This document shows, in pieces, positions 43,383 through 51,126 of a stretch of 64,000 nucleotides of DNA. Location of the stretch: contig CAZZJC010000027.1 of assembly GCA_964654285.1 (NCBI GenBank), positions 10,389-74,388 on the forward strand. Direction: 5' to 3'. Within the stretch, counting starts at the first letter, position 1; each line of letters opens with the position of its first letter. Below the pieces are notes generated by a model that did not search any database, was not told the DNA's origin, and saw only the letters and a program-made list of their open reading frames with translations. This stretch comes from BJHQ01 sp964654285 (GTDB lineage: Bacteria > Planctomycetota > UBA11346). A program made the position numbers and the translations under genes.

Positions 43383-44458
43383 GCGATCCCGTCCAACCTC
43401 CAACCGGTTCGGCTCCGCCGGCCGGCGCCTTCCAGGCCGATCCGCCGCCATTGCCGCCGCCGGATCGCCGGGGGCACTACGTGATCCTCGCGGTGGTCGT
43501 GCTCGTCCTCGCCGGCGCGGGCTACGCCGCGTGGCAGCTCTTCCGCGCCGAAAGACCGGTCGATGGCGAGGTGCTGTACGACGACACCAAGTTCCGCGCC
43601 ACCGATCCGGCCCTGATCCGCTATCGTGAAACCGGCAAGATCGCCGCCGGTTTCAATAAACCACGCGGCATCGCGCTGGCGGCCGACGGCACGCTCTATA
43701 TCGCGGGCGACAAGTCGGTGGCGGTGGTCGGTGCTGATGGCCGGCGCAAGGCCGACTGGCCCTGTGCCGGTGAAGCCGTCGCGGTGGCCGTGGCGCGCGA
43801 CAACACCCTGTACGTCGCCGTGCGCAGCAACGCCCCACCGGACCAGCCGCGCCAACCCGACCGCATCCAGGTATTCACCAGCGGCAAGGCCGGCGAACCC
43901 TGGCGCCCGGCGACCGACAAGTCGTGGATCACGTCGATCGCGGTGCATCCCGAAGGCGATGTCTACATCGCCGACTTCGGTGAGCGGGCGGTGTGGCGCT
44001 ATCGCGACGGCAAGAACTATTCCCGCCTGGGCGGCGAGGGCGCGAAGACGCTCAACATCCCCAGCCCGCATGTCGACGTGCAGGTCGGCCCCGACGGCCT
44101 GGTCTGGGTCGTCAACAGCGGCGAATGGCTGTTGGAGGCCTACGACCGCGAGGATCGCAAGGTGAAGTCCTGGGGCACCCGCGGCTTCGCCATCGAAGGC
44201 TTCAGCGGCTGCTGCAACCCCGCCGATTTCACGATCCTTCCCGACGGCCGCTTCATCACGAGCGAGAAGGGCCTGCCGCGCGTGAAGCGCTACGACGCCG
44301 AGGGGCATTTCGAGTGCGTGGTGGCGCCCACCGAGGTCATGCCGAATCCCGGGTTGAAGCCGATCGGCTTCGATGTCGTGGCCGCCGCCGACGGCCGCGT
44401 CTACGTCCTCGATCCCATCGCGCGCGCGGTGCGCATCTTCAGCGAGGTGAAGCCATGA
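43379..44458 (+). CDS. Membrane-anchored NHL/six-bladed beta-propeller protein
   Basis: 359 residues. A Pro-rich head is followed by one transmembrane span at about 37-57 (YVILAVVVLVLAGAGYAAW). Blades from about 80 include FNKPRGIALAADGTLYIAGD, ITSIAVHPEGDVYIADFGERAVWRY, PSPHVDVQVGPDGLVWVVNSGEW and FTILPDGRFITSEKGLPRVKRYD, the G-x-AVxxDGxVYVAD pattern of NHL repeats. No catalytic motif. NHL propellers usually bind a partner or ligand; here the partner may be the Tat ferredoxin or the polyferredoxin encoded next (inference). It overlaps both neighbours by four bases. Confidence 0.78.
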   Translation: MSDPVQPPTGSAPPAGAFQADPPPLPPPDRRGHYVILAVVVLVLAGAGYAAWQLFRAERPVDGEVLYDDTKFRATDPALIRYRETGKIAAGFNKPRGIALAADGTLYIAGDKSVAVVGADGRRKADWPCAGEAVAVAVARDNTLYVAVRSNAPPDQPRQPDRIQVFTSGKAGEPWRPATDKSWITSIAVHPEGDVYIADFGERAVWRYRDGKNYSRLGGEGAKTLNIPSPHVDVQVGPDGLVWVVNSGEWLLEAYDREDRKVKSWGTRGFAIEGFSGCCNPADFTILPDGRFITSEKGLPRVKRYDAEGHFECVVAPTEVMPNPGLKPIGFDVVAAADGRVYVLDPIARAVRIFSEVKP

Positions 44459-44715
44459 CCGATCCATCTCGTTCCCAACCCGCCGAGGGCCGGCGCGCCC
44501 TGCTCGGCAAGGCCGCGCGCTGGCTCGCCCTCGGCGTCCTCGGCGGCGGCGTCCTCGCCCTGGTCGCGCGCAAGGCGAACCAGTCCGGCGAGACCTGCAC
44601 CAATGAAGGCCTCTGCCGGGGCTGCGCATCGTACAGCGGTTGCGGCCTGCCCACGGCGCTGTCGATGAAGCAGGCGCTGGGCGGACGCGACGGCGGCAAT
44701 GGAGGTGCCCGGTGA
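44455..44715 (+). CDS. 86-residue membrane protein with four conserved-looking cysteines
   Basis: Residues 1-15 are charged with GRRALLG, a Tat-like twin arginine. Residues 20-40 are hydrophobic (LALGVLGGGVLALVA). Then comes a cysteine cluster CTNEGLCRGCASYSGC, spacing C-x5-C-x2-C-x5-C. Four cysteines could hold an iron-sulfur cluster or two disulfides on the outer face. It is too short to be noticed by many gene finders, but it is held in place by ATGA and GTGA overlaps with both neighbours, so it is probably translated. I do not recognise the family; by position it should be a small electron-transfer or anchor subunit. Confidence 0.72.
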   Translation: MTDPSRSQPAEGRRALLGKAARWLALGVLGGGVLALVARKANQSGETCTNEGLCRGCASYSGCGLPTALSMKQALGGRDGGNGGAR

Positions 44716-45311
44716 GCGACCCCGCCCCCCAGCCGATCCCGGCAGCTGACGCGGTCAGCCGCCGCGACCTGTTCAAGCACGGCCTGCGCGGCCTCGGCGT
44801 GCTCGCGGCGGCCGGCGCCGCCGTGGCGACGACCGGTTCCCCCGCCCCGCGCATGGTCTGGCAGATCGATCCCGACAAGTGCACCCAGTGCGGGCGCTGC
44901 GCCACGCTCTGCGTGATCAAGCCCTCGGCGGTGAAATGCGTGCACGCCTACGCGGTGTGCGGCTACTGCGACCTGTGCACCGGCTACTTCGGGCCCGAGC
45001 CGATCGCCCTCAACGGCGCGGCCGAGAACCAGCTCTGTCCGACCGACGCCATCCGCCGGCGCTTCATCGAGGATCCCTACTTCGAGTACCATATCGATGA
45101 ACCCGCCTGCATCGGCTGCGCCCGCTGCGTGAAGGGATGCACGCTGTACGGCAACGGCTCGATGTTCCTCCAGATCCGCCACAACCTGTGCGTGAACTGC
45201 AACCAATGCGCCATCGCCCTGGAATGCCCGGCCGACGCGATCTCCCGCGTGCCGGCGGATCAGCCCTACAAACTCAAGACCAAGCCGGGCAGCGGATCGG
45301 GGAAGGCATGA
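44712..45311 (+). CDS. Tat-exported ferredoxin with four 4Fe-4S sites (NapG-like)
   Basis: 199 residues from the GTG in a GTGA overlap. A twin-arginine signal SRRDLFKHGLRGLG (from residue 16) precedes a hydrophobic stretch ending about 42. Cysteine groups follow: CTQCGRCATLC, CGYCDLC with a later CPTDAI, CIGCARCVKGC, and CVNCNQCAIALECP. These fit up to four cubane clusters arranged as in NapG/DmsB-type ferredoxins. It should fold in the cytoplasm, cross by Tat and pass electrons on the outer side of the membrane. The next gene encodes a NapH-like membrane protein, the natural partner. Confidence 0.88.
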   Translation: MSDPAPQPIPAADAVSRRDLFKHGLRGLGVLAAAGAAVATTGSPAPRMVWQIDPDKCTQCGRCATLCVIKPSAVKCVHAYAVCGYCDLCTGYFGPEPIALNGAAENQLCPTDAIRRRFIEDPYFEYHIDEPACIGCARCVKGCTLYGNGSMFLQIRHNLCVNCNQCAIALECPADAISRVPADQPYKLKTKPGSGSGKA

Positions 45312-46624
45312 AGCGCTGTCTATCCTCTCTGACCCTGCTGTTCCTGGTCGTCTCGGCCTGGGCCGAGGAGCGCTTCCCGCCGCCCGATTTCAGTCCGGGT
45401 TATGTGCTTCCTGGCACCACCACGCCGGCCGCGCGCGCCGGGTGGCTGGCGGTGCTCGATGTCGGCCTGCTCGCGCTCGCGTTGGGACTCACCGCCTGGG
45501 CCGTGCTGGTCCGGCGTTCGCGCACCGCCACCGCCTGGATCGCCTTCGGCAGCCTCATCTGGTTCGGCTTCGTGCGCAACGGCTGCGTCTGTTCGATCGG
45601 TTCGATCCAGGACGTGGCGCATGCCGGACTGCTCGGCGGCGGCCTGTCGTGGGTCGCGGCGGCGTTCTTCCTCATCCCGCTTGCCGTGGCCCTCTTCGCC
45701 GGCCGGCTGTTCTGCGCCGGTGTCTGCCCGCTCGGCGCGATCCAGGACCTGGTCCTCATCAAGCCGATCCGGCTGCCGCCCTGGCTGGAAGGGCCGCTCA
45801 CCTTCCTGCCCTACGTCTACCTGGCGCTCGCGGTGCTGTGGGCCGCGACCGGTGCGGCCTACGTGATCTGCTCCTACGATCCGTTCGTCGGCTTCTTCCG
45901 CCTGACCGGCCCGGCGTCGATGCTGATCGCGGGCGGGGCGCTGCTCGCCGCCGCCACCGTGGTCGGCCGGCCCTACTGCCGCTTCCTATGCCCTTACGGC
46001 GTACTGCTGGGTTGGGTCGCGCCGCTTGCGAAATGGAAGGTGCGCATCCATCCCACCGCCTGCGTCGGCTGCCGCCTGTGCGAGGAATCCTGCCCGTTCG
46101 GGGCCATGCACACGCCGACGCCGACCCAGCCGCGCAAGCCCAGCCGCGCGCTGCTCGCCGGCCTGATCCTGGCCACGGTGCCGCTCATCGCGCTCGGCGC
46201 GTGGCTCGGCCACCGCGCCGGCGACACCCTCGCACGCCAGCACGCGACGGTCGCGCTGTCCGACCGGCTGCTCGCCGAGGACGCCGGCACCGCCAAGGGC
46301 GCGAGCGACGCCGCCGACGCGGTGCGCCGGCACAACCGCGCTCCGGACGAGATCCACGCCGCCGCCGCGACGATCGTCCGGCGCACCCGGGTCGGCGCCG
46401 CGATCGCCGCCGGATTCCTCGTGCTGGTGCTGATGGTCGGTCTGATCCGCCGGGTCGGCCGCAACCGCCAGACCACCTACGAGGCCGATTCCCGCGCCTG
46501 CGTCTCGTGCGCCCGCTGCCTGCCGGCGTGCCCAGGCGATGAAGCGCGGCCACCGATGCCGGTCGCCGCCGTCATGCCCCAAGCCGCAGCAGGGCAAGCC
46601 GCAGCAGTAAAGGCCGCGCCATGA
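45308..46624 (+). CDS. NapH/NosR-like membrane polyferredoxin
   Basis: 438 residues from the ATG at 45308. A signal-like segment (1-19) is followed by about five or six membrane spans. Cysteine motifs occur in membrane-edge loops: NGCVCSIGSIQDV, FCAGVCPLGAIQD and CRFLCPYGVLLGW, the CxxxCP pattern of NapH/NosR/CcoG. A soluble CVGCRLCEESCPFGAM ferredoxin loop follows, and a last loop CVSCARCLPACPG at the C-terminus holds three of the four usual cysteines. Such proteins take electrons from quinol or hand them to a periplasmic ferredoxin. No FMN-binding domain as in NosR is visible. ATGA overlaps tie it to both neighbours. Confidence 0.85.
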   Translation: MKRCLSSLTLLFLVVSAWAEERFPPPDFSPGYVLPGTTTPAARAGWLAVLDVGLLALALGLTAWAVLVRRSRTATAWIAFGSLIWFGFVRNGCVCSIGSIQDVAHAGLLGGGLSWVAAAFFLIPLAVALFAGRLFCAGVCPLGAIQDLVLIKPIRLPPWLEGPLTFLPYVYLALAVLWAATGAAYVICSYDPFVGFFRLTGPASMLIAGGALLAAATVVGRPYCRFLCPYGVLLGWVAPLAKWKVRIHPTACVGCRLCEESCPFGAMHTPTPTQPRKPSRALLAGLILATVPLIALGAWLGHRAGDTLARQHATVALSDRLLAEDAGTAKGASDAADAVRRHNRAPDEIHAAAATIVRRTRVGAAIAAGFLVLVLMVGLIRRVGRNRQTTYEADSRACVSCARCLPACPGDEARPPMPVAAVMPQAAAGQAAAVKAAP

Positions 46625-48372
46625 CCGCGCCCGTCGTCCCCGTTCCTTCCGCTTCCGCCCCGGCTGCCGCGCCAGCGCGCAGCCGGCCGTGGCTCGGCGT
46701 CGCCGTGGTCGCGACCCTCTTCGCCGTGATCGTGCTGGCCGCCCTGATCAGCAACCTCGTCCAGGCGCGCCGGGTCGATCCGCTGACCTACCCGCCGCTG
46801 GTCCGGCTGAAGAACGAGATCGCCCTGCATCCCAAGGATGAGGCGCTGAAGGAGCGTTACCGCGTCCTCGACAACCAGGTGCGCGGCGAATACTTCGGTC
46901 GCAACGACTTCGCCCGCCATGGCGCCTGGATGCTGCTCGCCGGCGTGGTGCTTGCCGTCGGTGCCTTCAAGCTCGCCACCAAGGCCGAGGCCAAGCCGTT
47001 CGATCCGCGAGCCCACGCGGCCCCGGATCCGTGGCGCGACAACGACCTCTCCCGCCACGGCCTGACCGTCGCCGGGGTCGCGCTCATGGGTGGCCTGGTC
47101 GCCCTTGCCCTCGCCGCGCCGCCGCGCGCATCCGGCATGCAGCCGATCGCCGTCGTGCAGGATCCGCCGGTCGATCCCGCGGCCGTCGCGCGCAACTGGG
47201 CCACGTTCCGCGGCCCGAACGCCGGCGTTGCGCCCGCCGCCGCGCCGACCACCTGGGATGCCGCAGCGGGCAGGAACGTGCTCTGGAAGCAGCCCCTGCC
47301 GCAGCCGGGCATCAACTCGGCCGTGGTCTGGGACGATGCCGTCTTCTGCACCGGCAGCGACGGGAAGGCGCAGGAGGTCTACGCCTTCGCCAGCGCCGAC
47401 GGCAGCCCGCGCTGGACCGCGAAGATCCCGGTGCCGCCCGGGGCGAAGCCGCCGGATTTCGGCGACACCGGCAACGCCGCGCCCAGCGCCGCGACCAACG
47501 GCAACGTGGTGGTGGCGCTCTTCGGCACCGGCGCGCTTGCCACGCTGTCGGCCAAGGACGGCAAGGTGCGTTGGACGAAGGCCCTGGGCTCGCCCGAAAG
47601 CCAGTACGGCCTGTCCGCTTCGCCGGTGATCTGGAACGACCTGGTCATCATCCAGGTCGACCAGGCCGGGTCCGAAGACAACAAATCGGCGCTCCTCGCC
47701 TTCGACCTCGCCAACGGCCGCGAACGCTGGCGCACGAAGCGCCCCGGCATCCCGAATTCCTGGTCGTCGCCGGTATTGGCAAAGCTCGCCGGACGCGATC
47801 AGGTGCTGACCACCGCGAATCCGTGGGTGGTCAGCTATGATCCCGCCACCGGCAAGGAGCTCTGGCGCTTCTCGTGCCTGGGCGGCGATGTCGCCGCGTC
47901 GGCCGCGATCTCGAATGGGCTGGTCGTGGTCGGCAATACCGCGTCGGTGATGCAGGTCATCAAGCCGGATGGCAGTGGTGACGTGACCTCCAGCCACGGC
48001 ATCTGGCCGAAACCCTATGACAGCGACCTGCCCGACACCGTCAGCCCGGTCGCCGATGCCGATCTCATAGCCTTCATCAGCGGCAGCGGTGGCGTTACGT
48101 GCCTCGACGCCAAGACTGGTGCGAAGGTGTGGGACAAGACCTATGAGGGGGCGTTCTGGGCATCGCCGGTGCTCGCTGACGGCAAGCTCTACCTGACCGA
48201 TCGCAACGGCCTGACCCGCGTCCTCGCCTGGGGTCGCGAGTTGAAGGAGCTCAGCCAGGGCAACGTCGGCGAACCGGTCTCAGGCACGCCGGCGATCGTC
48301 GGCGGCCGGATCTACCTGCGCGGTGAAAAGCATCTCTTCTGCATCGGCGTCCTTCCAGGAGTCAGCCCATGA
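46621..48372 (+). CDS. PQQ-like beta-propeller protein with two N-terminal membrane spans
   Basis: 583 residues. Hydrophobic spans lie at about 24-46 (WLGVAVVATLFAVIVLAALIS) and 100-120, and possibly a third near 140-160; a propeller of PQQ-like blades begins around 190 (NWATFRGPNAGVAPA). The blades include VYAFASADGSPRWTAKIP, LSAKDGKVRWTKALG, FDLANGRERWRTKRPG, YDPATGKELWRFSCLG and LDAKTGAKVWDKTYEG. The FRGPN motif is common in planctomycete PQQ-like proteins. The role is unknown; it may cap the electron chain or bind a substrate outside the membrane. ATGA overlaps join it to the polyferredoxin and the NuoEF fusion. Confidence 0.78.
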   Translation: MTAPVVPVPSASAPAAAPARSRPWLGVAVVATLFAVIVLAALISNLVQARRVDPLTYPPLVRLKNEIALHPKDEALKERYRVLDNQVRGEYFGRNDFARHGAWMLLAGVVLAVGAFKLATKAEAKPFDPRAHAAPDPWRDNDLSRHGLTVAGVALMGGLVALALAAPPRASGMQPIAVVQDPPVDPAAVARNWATFRGPNAGVAPAAAPTTWDAAAGRNVLWKQPLPQPGINSAVVWDDAVFCTGSDGKAQEVYAFASADGSPRWTAKIPVPPGAKPPDFGDTGNAAPSAATNGNVVVALFGTGALATLSAKDGKVRWTKALGSPESQYGLSASPVIWNDLVIIQVDQAGSEDNKSALLAFDLANGRERWRTKRPGIPNSWSSPVLAKLAGRDQVLTTANPWVVSYDPATGKELWRFSCLGGDVAASAAISNGLVVVGNTASVMQVIKPDGSGDVTSSHGIWPKPYDSDLPDTVSPVADADLIAFISGSGGVTCLDAKTGAKVWDKTYEGAFWASPVLADGKLYLTDRNGLTRVLAWGRELKELSQGNVGEPVSGTPAIVGGRIYLRGEKHLFCIGVLPGVSP

Positions 48373-50984
48373 GCGCCGCTGTCACCCCCGCTGCTCCCGC
48401 AGTCCACGATCATGCCGCCGGCCACGCCGGCTGCTGCGGCGGCAAAGGCCACGATCATGCCGAAGGGCAGGCCGGCTGCTGCGGCCAGGGCCACGGGCAT
48501 GATCACGGCCATGAGCCCGCCGCTGCGCCCCAGCCCGAAGTCGACCTCGGCGTCGTCGACGAGGCCGTCCGTCTGCATGGCCGCAAGCCGGAAGCGTTGA
48601 TCCCGATCCTCCAGCACCTGCAACGCGCGTACCGCTGGCTGCCGCCGACCGCCTTGCAGCGGGTCTGCGCGATCACCGACATCCATCCCACCGCGGTCGC
48701 CGGGGTCAGCACCTTCTACGACCAGTTCCGCCACCTGCCCGCCGGCCGGCATCTGGTCAGCGTCTGCCATGGCACCGCCTGCCACGTGAAGGGCGCCGAC
48801 CTGATCACCTCGGCCCTGCGCCGGCATCTGAAGATGACCGAGGATCAGGACACCGACGCCGACGGCAACTTCACCCTGCACAAGATCGCCTGCCTCGGCT
48901 GCTGCACCCTGGCGCCGGTGGCCCAGGTCGGCGCCGCGACCTACGGCCACCTGACCCCGGAAAAAGTGCCGGAGATGCTGGAGGACGTGCTGGAGCGCGA
49001 ACGCACCGGCGGCGGCGCCCACACCGCGGCCAAGGTGCCGGCCGGCAAGGGCCCCGAGATCCGCGTCGGCTCCGGCTCGTGCTGCGTCGCCAACGGCAGC
49101 CAGCGGGTGCGCGAGGCGCTGGAGCGCGAACTCGAACGCACCGGCGCCGCCGCCACGATCAAGGCCGTCGGCTGCGTCGGCATGTGCCACCAGACGCCGA
49201 TGGTCGAGGTGGTCGACGAGGGCGCGACGCCGACGCTGCCCGAGAAGGGCGTCGACTGCGGCAGCTGCGCCCACAACGGTGGCGACCTGCACGCCAAGGG
49301 CGCGACCCCGTGGACCGCCGCCGGTGCGCCCGGCACCATCCTCTACACCAAGGTCCACGCCGAGGACGCCGCCGCGATCATCCGCCTGCACCTCAAGCCG
49401 CGCACGTTGTGGGGCAAGGTGAGGCGCTTCGCCGACGACGTGCTCGACCGCCTGTCCGGCGACGCCGGCGGCGCGATGCCCGACCGCCGGCCGGTCGATG
49501 TGCGCGATCCGCACGTCAACTCGTTCCTCGGCGACCAGCTGCGCATCGCCACCGAGCACAGCGGCGAGATCGAGCCGCTCGACCTCGACGAATACCTGGC
49601 CCACGATGGCTTCGCGGCGCTCAAGTCCGTGCTCGCCGCCAACGACCCCGACGCGTTGATCAAGAACGTGCTCGACAGCGGCGTGCGTGGGCGCGGCGGC
49701 GCCGGCTTTCCGACCGGTCGCAAGTGGGCCGCGACGCGGGCCGCGAAAGGCACCGGCAAGTTCATCGTCTGCAACGGCGACGAGGGCGACCCGGGCGCGT
49801 TCATGGATCGCATGATCCTGGAATCGTTTCCGTACCGGGTGCTCGAAGGCATGGCGATCGCCGCGCAGGCGATCGGCGCGAACGAGGGCGTGCTCTACAT
49901 CCGCGCCGAATATCCGCTCGCCGTCGTGCGCATCCGCGAGGCCATCGCCCGCCTGGTCGCGCGCGGGTTCCTGGGCGACAAGCTGATGGGCAACGGCCCG
50001 CCTCTGCACCTGCGCGTGGTCGAAGGCGCCGGCGCCTTCGTCTGCGGCGAGGAGACCGCGCTGCTGGCGTCGGTCGAAGGCAAGCGCGGCATGCCGCGCC
50101 TGCGCCCGCCCTTCCCGGCCGAATCCGGGCTGTGGGGCCGGCCGACCTGCGTCAACAACGTCGAGACGCTCGCCTTGATCCCCTGGATCGTGCGCAAGGG
50201 CGGGTCCGCCTTCGCGTCGATCGGCACCAAGAACAGCACCGGCACCAAGGTCTTCGCCCTCGCCGGCAAGATCGCGCGCGGCGGCCTGATCGAGGTGCCG
50301 ATGGGCCTGAGCGTCCGTCGGGTGGTCGAGGAGATCGGCGGCGGGGTGCCCGGCGGCTACCGCTTCAAGGCGGTGCAGATCGGCGGCCCGTCCGGCGGCT
50401 GCCTGCCGGCCGAGATCTGCGACCTGCCGATCGACTACGACGCGCTCAACAAGGCGGGCGCGATCATGGGTTCGGGCGGCCTGGTCGTGCTCGACGAACG
50501 CGACTGCATGGTCGACATCAGCCGCTACTTCCTCAAGTTCACGCAGGAGCAGTCCTGCGGCAAATGCACGTTCTGCCGCCTCGGCACGAAGCGGATGCTC
50601 GACATCCTCGACCGGCTCTGCGCCGGCAAGGGCAAGCCGGACGATCTCAAGACCCTCGAGGTGCTCGCCGGCCAGGTGAAGTCCGCCAGCCTGTGCGGGC
50701 TCGGCCAGACCGCGCCCAATCCGGTGCTGACCACGCTGCGCTACTTCCGGTCCGAATACGAGGCGCACCTCGCCGGCAAATGCCCGGCCGGCAAGTGCAC
50801 CGCGCTCATCCGCTACGTCGTCCAGGATGGCTGCACCGGCTGCACGAAGTGCGCCCAGATCTGCCCGGTCGAGGCGATCGGGTTCACCCCGTACCAGAAG
50901 CACGCCATCGACGTGGACAAATGCACGCGCTGCGACCTGTGCCGCAGCGGATGCCCCGAGAAAGTGATCACGGTGGAATCGTGA
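48369..50984 (+). CDS. NuoE-NuoF fusion: NADH-dehydrogenase flavoprotein with extra ferredoxin domains (HydB/HndC-like)
   Basis: 871 residues. The head (1-50) is His/Cys-rich (HDHAAGHAGCCGG, CCGQGHGHDHGHE). About 55-210 is a NuoE thioredoxin-like 2Fe-2S domain with CHGTACHVKG and CLGCCTLAP. About 230-340 is a second 2Fe-2S thioredoxin-like domain with GSGSCCVANGS and GCVGMCHQTP. About 400-730 is the NuoF core: GRGGAGFPTGRKW (NADH), CNGDEGDPGAFMDR (FMN), GAFVCGEETALL, and an SLBB region. Then comes the N3 cluster loop CGKCTFCRLGTKRM. The tail is a double 4Fe-4S ferredoxin (CTGCTKCAQICP, CTRCDLCRSGCP). It should oxidise NADH or reduce NAD+ in the cytoplasm. No hydrogenase subunit is encoded beside it. 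Confidence 0.9.
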   Translation: MSAAVTPAAPAVHDHAAGHAGCCGGKGHDHAEGQAGCCGQGHGHDHGHEPAAAPQPEVDLGVVDEAVRLHGRKPEALIPILQHLQRAYRWLPPTALQRVCAITDIHPTAVAGVSTFYDQFRHLPAGRHLVSVCHGTACHVKGADLITSALRRHLKMTEDQDTDADGNFTLHKIACLGCCTLAPVAQVGAATYGHLTPEKVPEMLEDVLERERTGGGAHTAAKVPAGKGPEIRVGSGSCCVANGSQRVREALERELERTGAAATIKAVGCVGMCHQTPMVEVVDEGATPTLPEKGVDCGSCAHNGGDLHAKGATPWTAAGAPGTILYTKVHAEDAAAIIRLHLKPRTLWGKVRRFADDVLDRLSGDAGGAMPDRRPVDVRDPHVNSFLGDQLRIATEHSGEIEPLDLDEYLAHDGFAALKSVLAANDPDALIKNVLDSGVRGRGGAGFPTGRKWAATRAAKGTGKFIVCNGDEGDPGAFMDRMILESFPYRVLEGMAIAAQAIGANEGVLYIRAEYPLAVVRIREAIARLVARGFLGDKLMGNGPPLHLRVVEGAGAFVCGEETALLASVEGKRGMPRLRPPFPAESGLWGRPTCVNNVETLALIPWIVRKGGSAFASIGTKNSTGTKVFALAGKIARGGLIEVPMGLSVRRVVEEIGGGVPGGYRFKAVQIGGPSGGCLPAEICDLPIDYDALNKAGAIMGSGGLVVLDERDCMVDISRYFLKFTQEQSCGKCTFCRLGTKRMLDILDRLCAGKGKPDDLKTLEVLAGQVKSASLCGLGQTAPNPVLTTLRYFRSEYEAHLAGKCPAGKCTALIRYVVQDGCTGCTKCAQICPVEAIGFTPYQKHAIDVDKCTRCDLCRSGCPEKVITVES

Positions 50985-50987
50985 ACC

Positions 50988-51091
50988 GGAAACCGGCCAT
51001 AGCACCCCATCTGCGGCGTTGCTCGTCGGTCATTTGGCGCTGCCAAACTCCCTCCTCGCGCCTTGCATCTGGGGTACTCTGGCCGGTTTCC
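50988..51091. repeat. Long inverted repeat in the gap between the NuoEF fusion and the flavoprotein gene
   Basis: GGAAACCGGCCA (50988-50999) is exactly inverted at 51080-51091. Nested ACCCCA and TGGGGT arms lie inside, so most of the 142-base gap can fold. It lacks a T run. It could be an mRNA-processing or attenuation structure that sets the ratio of the two subunits, or a mobile palindromic repeat. The next gene's ATG/GTG region follows 36 bases later with GGAG at 51115-51118. Confidence 0.5.
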
Positions 51092-51126
51092 CAACGAATT
51101 GATGGCCACAAAGCGGAGAATTCACA

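Noticed and set aside
48312..51005. Very long antisense open frame (897 codons) opposite the NuoE-NuoF gene
   Set aside because: The plus strand encodes a complete, motif-rich NADH dehydrogenase. High G+C removes stops on the other strand; the antisense product is Arg/Ala/Gly-rich without recognisable domains.
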